From the NCBI GenBank assembly GCA_002705575.1, contig PAHI01000002.1, forward strand, positions 1-10,157: a stretch of 10,157 nucleotides of DNA, written 5' to 3'. Position 1 is the first letter of the stretch. Each line of letters starts with the position of its first letter. Of the stretch, positions 1-6,890 are shown piece by piece. The stretch comes from Fidelibacterota bacterium (lineage in GTDB: Bacteria > Marinisomatota > Marinisomatia > SCGC-AAA003-L08 > GCA-002719095). Below the pieces are notes generated by a model. It was not told the DNA's origin and did no database searches. It saw only the letters and a program-made list of their open reading frames with translations. Made by a program: the position numbers and the translations under genes.

Positions 1-444
1 GAGAAAAAACAATTTGAAGATGGTAATGTTCAAAATAAAAATTTTACAAAGATTGCATTTAAAACTAGAACAGATGGAAATGAAGCAGAAGGCCATAGTA
101 TTTGGGGTTGGCCGTGGAAAACTATGCAATCATCCCTTTTTTATTTTTCTTTACGATCTTGTTGCCCAAACTTAAATATAGTATTTGTTACTTTAAAAAA
201 CAATAATACAAAATACACCGATCTTTATTGGAAAAGACTTGATATAGTTAGTGACTATAATTTAAATGATTTTTTAAATATAGAGTACCCAAAACATGAA
301 TTAAATTATGTGACATATATAGATAAGATACTAGACTATGATGAAAAATCTTACGTTGAGTTGTGCAACTTTATAAAAGAAACACCTCTTAATAATTGGA
401 AAGAGAGAGTTAAAATTTATAAAAAACATTTGGAGTTGGAATGA
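1..444 (+). CDS. Hypothetical protein, C-terminal part (5' end outside window)
   Basis: The reading frame is open from base 1 to the TGA at 442-444, so the first 147 visible residues belong to a gene that starts upstream. An ATG at 124 lies in frame but is probably internal, because the codons before it read as ordinary protein (including a Trp-rich GWPWKT stretch at about residues 37-42) and no ribosome binding site precedes it. The C-terminus is rich in Tyr, Asn, Lys and Glu, with a motif LCNFIKETPLNNW near residues 122-134. I do not recognise the family; the end has a faint look of phage sulfotransferase-like or glycosyltransferase-like proteins, but no diagnostic motif is visible. The stop overlaps the ATG of the next small ORF (ATGA at 441-444), which suggests translational coupling and the start of the visible operon. 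Confidence 0.75.
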   Translation, partial: EKKQFEDGNVQNKNFTKIAFKTRTDGNEAEGHSIWGWPWKTMQSSLFYFSLRSCCPNLNIVFVTLKNNNTKYTDLYWKRLDIVSDYNLNDFLNIEYPKHELNYVTYIDKILDYDEKSYVELCNFIKETPLNNWKERVKIYKKHLELE

Positions 445-554
445 GTAAATGGAAAAAATTTAGATTGTATGTTAGATTATATTTGTCATTGTTTATAGAC
501 AGATTTAAATTTTGGAAAAAAAGAGATAAAGAGATATACATTTATGATGAATAA
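441..554 (+). CDS. Small basic hypothetical protein (37 aa)
   Basis: An ATG at 441 overlaps the upstream TGA as ATGA and opens a 37-codon frame ending in TAA at 552-554. A GGAG at 432-435, about five bases before the ATG, is a good ribosome binding site, better than that of most neighbours. The product is rich in Lys, Arg, Trp, Phe and Tyr (start MSKWKKFRLYVRLYLS) and ends with a charged tail, KRDKEIYIYDE. Residues 9-19 are mildly hydrophobic but too short and interrupted for a confident membrane segment. It overlaps the methyltransferase start by 11 bases, which fits the packing of the operon. Function is unknown. It could be a coupling leader peptide or a real small protein; support is the ribosome binding site and the two overlaps only. 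Confidence 0.5.
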   Translation: MSKWKKFRLYVRLYLSLFIDRFKFWKKRDKEIYIYDE

Positions 555-1113
555 TTTAAATGGCAAATATGTAGAATTATACAAACAATATCATCAGCTG
601 CACCCCGAATATGGAAATGGTGGAGCTTTAAGATTTTATTTAAATTATGTAGTAGATTTAATACATGATACAAAATCTCAAAGTTTATTAGATTATGGTT
701 GTGGAAAGGCCGAGGGATATTTAAAACATAACCATCATAGACATTGGGATTGGGGAATCATGCCTGCATTATATGACCCTGCGATAGAACAATTTAAAGA
801 ATTACCTGATGGTCCATTTGATGGTGTGATATGTCTAGATGTGTTAGAACATATACCAGAGGAAGAAATACCACAGACACTTAAAAATATCTATGATAGG
901 GCAAATAAGTTTGTTTTTTTGGGGATTGATACAGGTCTTGCTAATGCAGTATTACCAGATGGCAATAATGCACATTGTACAATAAAGTCAAAAAAGTGGT
1001 GGGCAGATATGATTAAAGAACACGGAACAAAAGTATATACACACATAGTTACAAATGGTCAAGATGAAGGTTATCAAATTTTAAATGAAGAATCATATTT
1101 AGAAATGTTATGA
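544..1113 (+). CDS. Class I SAM-dependent methyltransferase
   Basis: A 189-aa protein with the Rossmann methyltransferase signature. Motif I is SLLDYGCGKAEGYL at residues 47-60, where the glycine loop binds S-adenosylmethionine. An acidic residue follows in LYDPA (76-80) at the position expected to contact the ribose. The post-motif block FDGVICLDVLEHIP (92-105) is typical of the Methyltransf_11/23 type. The length is that of a bare catalytic domain with no added substrate domain. Two ATGs are adjacent (544 and 547) and either could be the start. The stop overlaps the next ATG as ATGA at 1110-1113. The substrate cannot be read from sequence. The neighbouring radical SAM enzyme, carbamoyltransferase and sugar enzymes suggest O-, N- or C-methylation in glycan or metabolite tailoring rather than DNA methylation; no DNA-methylase motif such as DPPY is present. 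Confidence 0.85.
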   Translation: MMNNLNGKYVELYKQYHQLHPEYGNGGALRFYLNYVVDLIHDTKSQSLLDYGCGKAEGYLKHNHHRHWDWGIMPALYDPAIEQFKELPDGPFDGVICLDVLEHIPEEEIPQTLKNIYDRANKFVFLGIDTGLANAVLPDGNNAHCTIKSKKWWADMIKEHGTKVYTHIVTNGQDEGYQILNEESYLEML

Positions 1114-1799
1114 ACACTTGGAATGGTGATGTTATAAATGATATTCAGTTTTCTATTACAAATCATTGTAATGCAGCTTGTCCACAATGTCACAGAACAG
1201 ATACAAATGGTTTAGGAACTGTTGATTGGTTACCTGTATTCTCTTGGTCATTAGATGAGTTTAAAACATATCTTCCAATAAAAGAATTACAGAAGATGAA
1301 AATAATTAATTTTTGTGGAACTTGGGGTGACCCAATGATGGCAAAAAACATTTATGAAATATGCGAATATATAATAAAAAACTCTCATTGTTCAATCATA
1401 ATAGATACAAATGGGTCTATGAGATCAGAGGAATTTTGGTGGAACTTTGGAGTCATGTGTGGAAATAGATTAACAGTAAATTTTGCAGTAGATGGTTGCA
1501 CACAAGATATGCACGAAAAATATAGAAGAAAAACATCTCTAAATAAAGTCTTAAAAAATATGGAGATACTATCATCTACAAAAGCCATTGCAAAAGTAAT
1601 TACGATTGTGTTCAAACATAATGAAAACTATCTTGACAAAATTAAAAAAATGTGTTTAAATTATGGAGCAGAGGATATACAATTTATAGAATCAAATAGA
1701 TTTGAGAATGATAAGTTTTATTTTACAAATGAAAGTGGTAAGAAAGAATGGCTAGAAAGATTGTCTGCAAATGGAAGAAGTCTGGTCAAGTCCTTGTAA
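1110..1799 (+). CDS. Radical SAM enzyme, N-terminal part (frame broken)
   Basis: A 229-aa frame starts at an ATG overlapping the methyltransferase stop. It carries the radical SAM cluster motif CX3CX2C at Cys20, Cys24 and Cys27 (HCNAACPQC), which binds the 4Fe-4S cluster that cleaves S-adenosylmethionine. A FCGTWGDP block at 68-75 is at the place of the family's GGEP motif. The rest reads as the partial TIM barrel. The natural C-terminal Cys-rich region is missing in this frame but appears one base back (-1 frame) in the overlapping ORF that follows, so the two are most likely one gene. The last roughly 13-17 residues here, after KKEWLE, are probably out-of-frame sequence. No canonical slippery heptamer lies in the overlap; a single missing A in the AAA run at 1756-1758 would join the frames. 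The substrate is unknown. Confidence 0.85.
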   Translation: MNTWNGDVINDIQFSITNHCNAACPQCHRTDTNGLGTVDWLPVFSWSLDEFKTYLPIKELQKMKIINFCGTWGDPMMAKNIYEICEYIIKNSHCSIIIDTNGSMRSEEFWWNFGVMCGNRLTVNFAVDGCTQDMHEKYRRKTSLNKVLKNMEILSSTKAIAKVITIVFKHNENYLDKIKKMCLNYGAEDIQFIESNRFENDKFYFTNESGKKEWLERLSANGRSLVKSL

Positions 1800-2077
1800 A
1801 CCCAGATGGTCAAGTTTGGCCTTGTTGTTACCTTTGCAACATAACATACGAATATACAAATTCAGACAAAACTAATATTTTGTTTGGAAGTCATAGAGAT
1901 AATAGTCACATTTTTAAAGAATATTATGATAACAAAGATGACCACAATATAAAGAAGAGAACTTTACAACAAATATTAGATTCAAAATGGTATAGTAAAA
2001 CTTTACCAGAGTCTTGGAAAAGTCAAAAGACAGCATTAAAACAATGCAAACAATACTGTACGGTGAAAGATGATTAA
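1748..2077 (+). CDS. Radical SAM enzyme, C-terminal SPASM-like Cys-rich part (frame broken)
   Basis: This frame continues the radical SAM gene in the -1 frame. It holds six cysteines in a SPASM-like arrangement: Cys7 (IVCKW), Cys26, Cys27 and Cys30 (WPCCYLC) and Cys100 and Cys104 (CKQYC), with the usual VNPDGQVWPCC block before the middle group. Such regions in radical SAM proteins bind auxiliary iron-sulfur clusters. The frame is open only from base 1742, after a TAA at 1739-1741. The ATG at 1748 has no convincing ribosome binding site, so independent translation is doubtful. Joined to the N-terminal part the product would be about 325 aa, a normal size for the family. The stop overlaps the next start by 8 bases. 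It could be an assembly or sequencing indel, a true mutation, or a two-polypeptide enzyme; I favour one gene with an indel. Confidence 0.7.
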   Translation: MARKIVCKWKKSGQVLVNPDGQVWPCCYLCNITYEYTNSDKTNILFGSHRDNSHIFKEYYDNKDDHNIKKRTLQQILDSKWYSKTLPESWKSQKTALKQCKQYCTVKDD

Positions 2078-3395
2078 ACTAGGAATATCAGAGGGATATC
2101 ATGATGCAGCTTTTACTTATCTAGATGATAGTGAAATAATAATTGCAGGTCATAGTGAGCGATATACTAGAATTAAGAATTGCAAATTCATAGACAAAAC
2201 ACAATATGCATTTTTACCAGACTATGATAAATCTGCGTTTTATGAAAAACCCTTTCTAAAAAATATAAGAAGATTCTTTGGAGGTCAAAAACTACAATGG
2301 CCAAGATGGAAACACGATTACTATTTTGGACATCACGAAACACACGCAGCTGCAGGTTATTATACTGCTCCCTTTGATGATTGTAATATTTTAGTTATTG
2401 ATGCAATAGGAGAATGGAATACAATCTCTATATGGGATAATATGAAAAAAATTAAAACTTGGAATTATCCTTATTCACTTGGATTGTTATACTCTGCTGT
2501 TACAGAAAAAATAGGATTGAAACCAAATGAAGAAGAATATATCACAATGGGAATGTCTGCCTTCGGTGAACCAAAATATGATATGGAAGAGTTACTTTAT
2601 CAAAATAATCACAAAGGTCTTGGTGATATGTTTCTTGGAGCTCGAAAAGAAGATTTGGCTGCAAGTGTTCAGGCACTTTATGAGAAGAAACTTTTAGAAC
2701 TTGTAGAAATGTGTCCAAAGAAAAATTTAATTATTATGGGTGGTTGTGCGTTAAATTGTGTTGCAAACTCACGCATAAAAAATAAAAACATTTGGATTAT
2801 GCCAGCACCTGGTGATGCTGGTTCAAGCTTAGGGGCAGCTGCCTTAATTGAGAAGAAGAAATTGAATTGGAAACACCCATATTTGGGCCACGACATATAT
2901 ACAAAAAATTTTAGTCCTAAAAAGGTTGTTGATTTTTTGTTGAAGAATAAAATGTGTGGAATTGCAAATGGGAAGGCAGAATTTGGCCCAAGAGCATTAG
3001 GCAATCGTTCTTTACTTGCAGACCCTAGAGGAAAATTTATAAAAGACATAGTTAATATAGTTAAGAAAAGACAAAAGTTTAGACCATTTGCACCTGCAAT
3101 ATTAGAAGAATATGCAGACAAATATTTTGAAGGACCAATGAATGAGTATATGCAATTTGTTGCAAAAGCAAAGCACGAATATAAAGCAGTAACACACATA
3201 GATAATACAAGTAGAGTTCAAATAGTAAAGAAAGATTGTGTATCTGTCATTAGACCAATACTAGAAGAGTGGTATGAACTGACTGGTTGTCCAATGTTAT
3301 TAAATACATCATTAAACATTAGAGGTGAACCCATAGTGAACTCTTGGGATGATGCAAAAAGATTTGAGAAAAAATATAATGTCAAAGTATTCTAA
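2070..3395 (+). CDS. NodU/CmcH-type O-carbamoyltransferase
   Basis: A 441-aa protein with both halves of the carbamoyltransferase family. The N-terminal ASKHA-like domain has HHETHA at 88-93 (metal and nucleotide site), VIDAIGEW at 109-116, a GMSAFGEP block at 161-168 and GGCALNC at 224-230. The C-terminal YrdC-like domain has EFGPRALGNRS at 304-314, FRPFAP at 337-342, THIDNTSRVQIV at 375-386 and LLNTSLNIRGEPIV at 410-423. Family members transfer a carbamoyl group from carbamoyl phosphate, through a carbamoyl-adenylate, to a hydroxyl on a sugar or antibiotic. It is shorter than NodU (about 550-600 aa) but all core motifs are present; the short tail after GEPIV looks natural for phage-type versions. 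GGTGAAAG just upstream of the ATG can serve as ribosome binding site. The overlap with the radical SAM frame supports a joint pathway. Confidence 0.92.
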   Translation: MIKLGISEGYHDAAFTYLDDSEIIIAGHSERYTRIKNCKFIDKTQYAFLPDYDKSAFYEKPFLKNIRRFFGGQKLQWPRWKHDYYFGHHETHAAAGYYTAPFDDCNILVIDAIGEWNTISIWDNMKKIKTWNYPYSLGLLYSAVTEKIGLKPNEEEYITMGMSAFGEPKYDMEELLYQNNHKGLGDMFLGARKEDLAASVQALYEKKLLELVEMCPKKNLIIMGGCALNCVANSRIKNKNIWIMPAPGDAGSSLGAAALIEKKKLNWKHPYLGHDIYTKNFSPKKVVDFLLKNKMCGIANGKAEFGPRALGNRSLLADPRGKFIKDIVNIVKKRQKFRPFAPAILEEYADKYFEGPMNEYMQFVAKAKHEYKAVTHIDNTSRVQIVKKDCVSVIRPILEEWYELTGCPMLLNTSLNIRGEPIVNSWDDAKRFEKKYNVKVF

Positions 3396-4191
3396 AAAAA
3401 TTATTGCAGGTGGTTGTAGTTTTACAGACAAAAGACAACCATTAACATTAGGTTATAAACATAATACTTGGCCAGAGTTTGTTGGAGAACTTCTTGGAAT
3501 GGAAGTTATTAATTTAGGACAATGTGGTTCTGGTAATCGACAAATTAAATATAGAGTATTTAATGAAATTATGAAATATGATCCAAAAGATATTGGGTAT
3601 GTATTTGTTGGGTGGACAGAATGGACAAGATTAGATTATGAAACTTCAACAAGATATACACCTATGCAAATGGAAGAAACTGGTATTTACAACGGAGATT
3701 ATTATTGGACATACGGGCCAGGAGTTGGTAGAAATCAAATACCCACAAGTCGTTTTAAAGAAATGATAAATGTTAAAACTAATGACCCCTCTCAAGATTT
3801 TTTACGATATCCAATTTTTGAACATTTAGCAAAACAATCATTACAATATTACTATGATATTCAAAATTTATGTAAAGATTTGAATATACCATATTATTGT
3901 TTTCAAGCAATAGCAACATTACCTTGTTTAGAATTTGAAGAGGAATGGCGATATATGAGAGAAACTTCTTCTAAACTTTTAATGGAAGAAAAAATTTCTG
4001 CATTAATTGATGAGAAATGTTTTTGGGGTTGGCCTATAGAAAAATTTATAGGTGGTAATACAATGGTTGAATGGTGTAAAAAGAAAAACGGAGTACAATC
4101 TTGGTTTAATATTAAAGGTAATGACAGACACCCAAGTGAAAAATCTCATAGACTTTGGGCAGAACAATGGTGTGAATATGTTAATAGTTGA
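3379..4191 (+). CDS. SGNH/GDSL-type hydrolase-like protein
   Basis: A 270-aa protein when started at the ATG at 3379; an in-frame ATG at 3349 would add ten residues and a longer overlap, but the 3379 start puts the first strand right after the start, as usual in this fold. The block I motif is GGCSFTD at 11-17, with Ser14 as probable nucleophile. NLGQCGSGNRQI at 45-56 supplies the block II glycine. GWTEW, near residues 76-80, stands where block III GxND is usual, so the oxyanion Asn may be replaced. Near the C-terminus DRHPS (Asp249, His251) matches block V DxxH. Family members hydrolyse or transfer acyl esters, often O-acetyl groups on sugars. No signal peptide is seen, so a cytoplasmic role is likely. 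The start overlaps the carbamoyltransferase by 17 bases. Confidence 0.75.
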   Translation: MSKYSKKIIAGGCSFTDKRQPLTLGYKHNTWPEFVGELLGMEVINLGQCGSGNRQIKYRVFNEIMKYDPKDIGYVFVGWTEWTRLDYETSTRYTPMQMEETGIYNGDYYWTYGPGVGRNQIPTSRFKEMINVKTNDPSQDFLRYPIFEHLAKQSLQYYYDIQNLCKDLNIPYYCFQAIATLPCLEFEEEWRYMRETSSKLLMEEKISALIDEKCFWGWPIEKFIGGNTMVEWCKKKNGVQSWFNIKGNDRHPSEKSHRLWAEQWCEYVNS

Positions 4192-5230
4192 ACAATTTGT
4201 TGATGAGTCTAGGGAAAAACCACCTCACGATCATACGATAGAAACAGTATTACTAAAAAATAATATTAAACATTCTTTTGTAGATGTAGAAACAGCACTA
4301 AACTCTAATGAAAAATTTGTTTTTATTTTAATGTTTCGCACTCTTATAAGAAGATATCTTTTAGAACTTCATTTAGAACCTTTTTTAGAAATAGATAAAA
4401 GAATAATAGATTGTATAAATTCAGATAAATGTATTTTTTATATAGATGCGTTAAACGAAGTAGAGGATTATCAAAACATAGAGAAACCATTGTTGCTTCA
4501 TTTGGCAGAGGCAAACATTGATTATAAAAAAGTAAATATATTGCATAGAAATCCTATAACAGGCAAAACAATATTTAATTTAATTTATTGGCAATGGTGT
4601 GAAACAGGTCAACAATTTAAAGCTCCAAACATAGATTTCAATAAAAAATTTCAAAATGATTACAAAATGTTTTTATGTTTAAATCGTTATGACCCTAATG
4701 GTCACAAAACTATTTTTGTAGATGAAATAATAAAAAGAAATTTACTATCAAATTTTAACATCAGCTTAAAAAGTAGAAATTTAAATTATGATGTTAATTT
4801 AGAAACAGAAACTTCAGATTTACATGAGGTAGAAGATTTTTTCTCATATGATAATTTAATTTTTATAGTTACAGAATCAAATTTTCAAGATTTATCATTT
4901 AGAAATATTAGTGAAAAAACATGGAAACCTATAATGTTAAAAATGCCATTTATAATCGTAGGTGATAAAGGAACATTAAAAACACTTAAACATTTAGGAT
5001 ATAAAACTTTTTCTCATATGTGGAATGAAGATTATGATGATTGCGATTCCAAAGAAAGAATGGCCAAAGTTTGTCAAATTGTTTCTGATTTATCTTCTAT
5101 GGGAAAAGAGAAAGTAAAAAAATTAATTATTGACAATAAAGATATTTTAGATTATAATTATAAACACTTCATAAACAGAAAAGCAGAAGAGGAATTTTTA
5201 GATCATGTTCAAAATAACTTGGAAAGATGA
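4178..5230 (+). CDS. Uncharacterised phage-type protein, possibly glycosyltransferase-like (350 aa)
   Basis: The frame is open from 4052, but the region before 4178 lies inside the hydrolase gene and I take the ATG at 4178, which gives a 14-base overlap and a clean hydrophobic start (MLIVEQFVDES). I cannot name the family with certainty. The C-terminal half has a strong conserved-looking block: VTES at 231-234, ISEKTWKP at 244-251, PFIIVG at 257-262 and LGYKTF at 273-278, followed by NEDYDD. The SEKTWKP...PFIIVG pattern recalls the donor-binding end of some GT-B glycosyltransferases, such as the TEK motif of fucosyltransferases. The middle block MFLCLNRYDPNGHKT (164-178) could be the start of the second domain. 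No transmembrane helix or signal peptide is visible. A glycosyltransferase would fit a sugar-tailoring operon, but this is inference. Confidence 0.65.
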   Translation: MLIVEQFVDESREKPPHDHTIETVLLKNNIKHSFVDVETALNSNEKFVFILMFRTLIRRYLLELHLEPFLEIDKRIIDCINSDKCIFYIDALNEVEDYQNIEKPLLLHLAEANIDYKKVNILHRNPITGKTIFNLIYWQWCETGQQFKAPNIDFNKKFQNDYKMFLCLNRYDPNGHKTIFVDEIIKRNLLSNFNISLKSRNLNYDVNLETETSDLHEVEDFFSYDNLIFIVTESNFQDLSFRNISEKTWKPIMLKMPFIIVGDKGTLKTLKHLGYKTFSHMWNEDYDDCDSKERMAKVCQIVSDLSSMGKEKVKKLIIDNKDILDYNYKHFINRKAEEEFLDHVQNNLER

Positions 5231-5702
5231 AGATTATAAAAATTTAAATTATGAGTTCAAACCTACTTACTTAAAAGAGGGATTTGAAAAATACTCAGAT
5301 AAAACTTATGAACATTCAATAGGAAATCATATATATTTTTTACCAAATCCTATGCCAGAATTTGTTAAAGAAACTTTAGATAATAATTATTTTAATAAAT
5401 ATTCTATTAAAAGTGCTGGATTACATTTAATTAAACCTGGTATGTTTTTACCCCTACATAAAGATTTGTACAAAGGATTTAAAAAAGCATATAACATAGA
5501 TGATTTTGATATTACAAAAGTGCATAGATATATAATATTTTTAGAGGATTCTAAATCAGGACATTTATTACAAATAAAGAATGAAGTTGTGTCAAAATGG
5601 TATGCTGGTGGATATTTAAAATGGACAGGTTCAGAATTACACGCAGCTTATAATTTAGGAACTGAAAATAGATATACTTTACAGGTGACTTGCTATGTAT
5701 AA
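5205..5702 (+). CDS. 2-oxoglutarate/Fe(II)-type dioxygenase (Asp/Asn hydroxylase-like)
   Basis: A 165-aa protein that looks like a minimal double-stranded beta-helix oxygenase. The metal triad is visible as HxD at His85 and Asp87 (PLHKDLY) and a distal His146 (SELHAAYN), and Arg156 ten residues later (ENRYTLQVT) is placed to bind the 2-oxoglutarate carboxylate. HRYIIFLED at 107-115 is the core strand typical of the aspartyl/asparaginyl beta-hydroxylase and phytanoyl-CoA groups. These enzymes hydroxylate a substrate carbon with oxygen and 2-oxoglutarate, releasing succinate and CO2. Such genes are common in marine myoviruses. The start overlaps the previous gene by 26 bases, with an AGAAGAGGA stretch at 5186-5193 upstream as ribosome binding site; the stop overlaps the dehydrogenase start by 8 bases. 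Substrate unknown; a protein or a sugar intermediate are both possible. Confidence 0.75.
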   Translation: MFKITWKDEDYKNLNYEFKPTYLKEGFEKYSDKTYEHSIGNHIYFLPNPMPEFVKETLDNNYFNKYSIKSAGLHLIKPGMFLPLHKDLYKGFKKAYNIDDFDITKVHRYIIFLEDSKSGHLLQIKNEVVSKWYAGGYLKWTGSELHAAYNLGTENRYTLQVTCYV

Positions 5703-6789
5703 AATAGGATTTATTGGATTAGGAAAATTAGGAATACCTTGCTCTCAAGTTTTTTTGGATAGGGGTTATGATGTTATTGGTTATGACATAGAACATAGAG
5801 AGGGTATTGAAACAAAAGAATCAATTAAGTCTTGTGTTGAAGATAGAGATATTGTGTTCATTGCAGTACCAACACCTCACGAAAAAGAATATGATGGCTC
5901 AGAGCCAACTTCTCATTTAATACCAAGAGATTTTTACTATGATTATATAAAACTTGTTTTAGTTGAAGCAGACAAATATATGAACTCAAATCAAGTATTA
6001 GTTTTAATATCTACAGTATTACCTGGTACAATAAGAAAAGAATTAAGTCCGTTACTTAAAAATACAAATCTAATCTACAATCCATATTTAATTGCTCAAG
6101 GCACAATAAAAGAAGATATGATAAATCCAGAGATGATTATTTTAGGTGGAGAAATTTCTTTTACAAAAAGTAGTTATTATGGTATAGTATTAACCACTTT
6201 ATATGATGACATTTGTGGTAAAAAAGTTAGATATGAAATGGGAACTTGGGAAGAAGCCGAGTGTATAAAAATGTTTTATAATACTTTCATAACTCAAAAA
6301 ATTAATTTTGTTAATATGATTAGAGATGTTTCTGCAAAATTAGACTATACAAATCCAAATGTGATTGCAGATGCACTTGCAAAATCTACAATGAGAATTA
6401 TGAGTGAAAGATATATGAAACCTGGTATGGGTGATGGTGGAAGTTGTCATCCTAGAGATAATATTGCATTGAGATGGTTATCTAAAAAATTAAATTTAGA
6501 TTATGATATGTTTGGTGATACCATGAAAATAAGAGAGAAACAAGCATTTACTAGAGCCAAAGAAATTTTAAAATTAGGAAACAAAGTTTATTTTTCTTCA
6601 GATAGTTTTAAAGAAAATGTGGATTGTACTGATGGAAGTTACTCTCTTTTGATACAACATTATGTTAAAAAACTTGGTGGGCAAATTACTAATTCTGATG
6701 ATTGTGATGTTTTTGTGAAAGTTCATCAAGGAGATAACGTATCTAGATATGATTTATTCAAAAAACACATTTATGACATTTGGGCGTGA
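5695..6789 (+). CDS. UDP-glucose/GDP-mannose 6-dehydrogenase family protein
   Basis: A 364-aa protein. The N-terminal NAD-binding Rossmann fold shows GFIGLGKLG at 5-13 and an acidic strand end at Asp31. VFIAVPTP (54-61) and STVLPGT (106-112) are family blocks, and NPYLIAQGTIKEDM (129-142) corresponds to the substrate-contact region. The central helix IKMFYNTFITQKINFVNMI (191-209) carries the conserved Lys and Asn, and the catalytic Cys251 sits in GGSCHPRDNIAL. The family oxidises a nucleotide hexose to its uronic acid in two NAD-dependent steps. It is shorter than typical members (about 390-450 aa) and the C-terminal Rossmann domain after residue 290 is reduced and divergent, so donor-sugar specificity cannot be predicted. 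AGGTGA at 5683-5688 is a good ribosome binding site. It sits directly before an aminotransferase, a common pair in amino-sugar synthesis. Confidence 0.88.
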   Translation: MYKIGFIGLGKLGIPCSQVFLDRGYDVIGYDIEHREGIETKESIKSCVEDRDIVFIAVPTPHEKEYDGSEPTSHLIPRDFYYDYIKLVLVEADKYMNSNQVLVLISTVLPGTIRKELSPLLKNTNLIYNPYLIAQGTIKEDMINPEMIILGGEISFTKSSYYGIVLTTLYDDICGKKVRYEMGTWEEAECIKMFYNTFITQKINFVNMIRDVSAKLDYTNPNVIADALAKSTMRIMSERYMKPGMGDGGSCHPRDNIALRWLSKKLNLDYDMFGDTMKIREKQAFTRAKEILKLGNKVYFSSDSFKENVDCTDGSYSLLIQHYVKKLGGQITNSDDCDVFVKVHQGDNVSRYDLFKKHIYDIWA

Positions 6790-6890
6790 AAAACAAGACG
6801 CTCAGCAGGTCACTAGGTGGGTGGAAAGAACCTCTCGTGTATGATTGTATCACCGTATTTTGGGGGTATTTTAACGAATGTTTAAAATAG
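6786..6890 (+). CDS. Probable N-terminal segment of the DegT-like aminotransferase, in the frame before a -1 shift
   Basis: A 34-codon frame starts at a GTG that overlaps the dehydrogenase stop as GTGA and ends at TAG 6888-6890. It has no clear ribosome binding site; a TTG at 6780 is the only other in-frame start after the TGA at 6774. The encoded end, VFWGYFNECLK, runs smoothly into IVKEFEKRIAEYY of the following aminotransferase if the ribosome slips back one base at T TTA AAA (6881-6887). The family normally has residues of this kind before the FE..iAeYy block. Codons here (ACG, CTC, AGC, AGG) are more GC-rich than those of neighbouring genes. Alternatives are a stand-alone small peptide, or a non-coding leader with chance openness. 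I favour a fused 229-aa aminotransferase, by programmed frameshift or because one A is missing from the sequence. Confidence 0.5.
   Translation: MKNKTLSRSLGGWKEPLVYDCITVFWGYFNECLK

Noticed and set aside
1385..1615. 76-codon open frame on the minus strand
   Set aside because: Lies within the radical SAM barrel coding sequence and shows no independent start signal.
2678..3199. 173-codon open frame on the minus strand
   Set aside because: It lies wholly inside the carbamoyltransferase, whose family motifs are unmistakable on the plus strand; the minus-strand translation has no recognisable motif.
4052..4177. 42-codon N-terminal extension of the 350-aa protein
   Set aside because: This stretch encodes the hydrolase C-terminus including DRHPS; the ATG at 4178 gives a normal short overlap.
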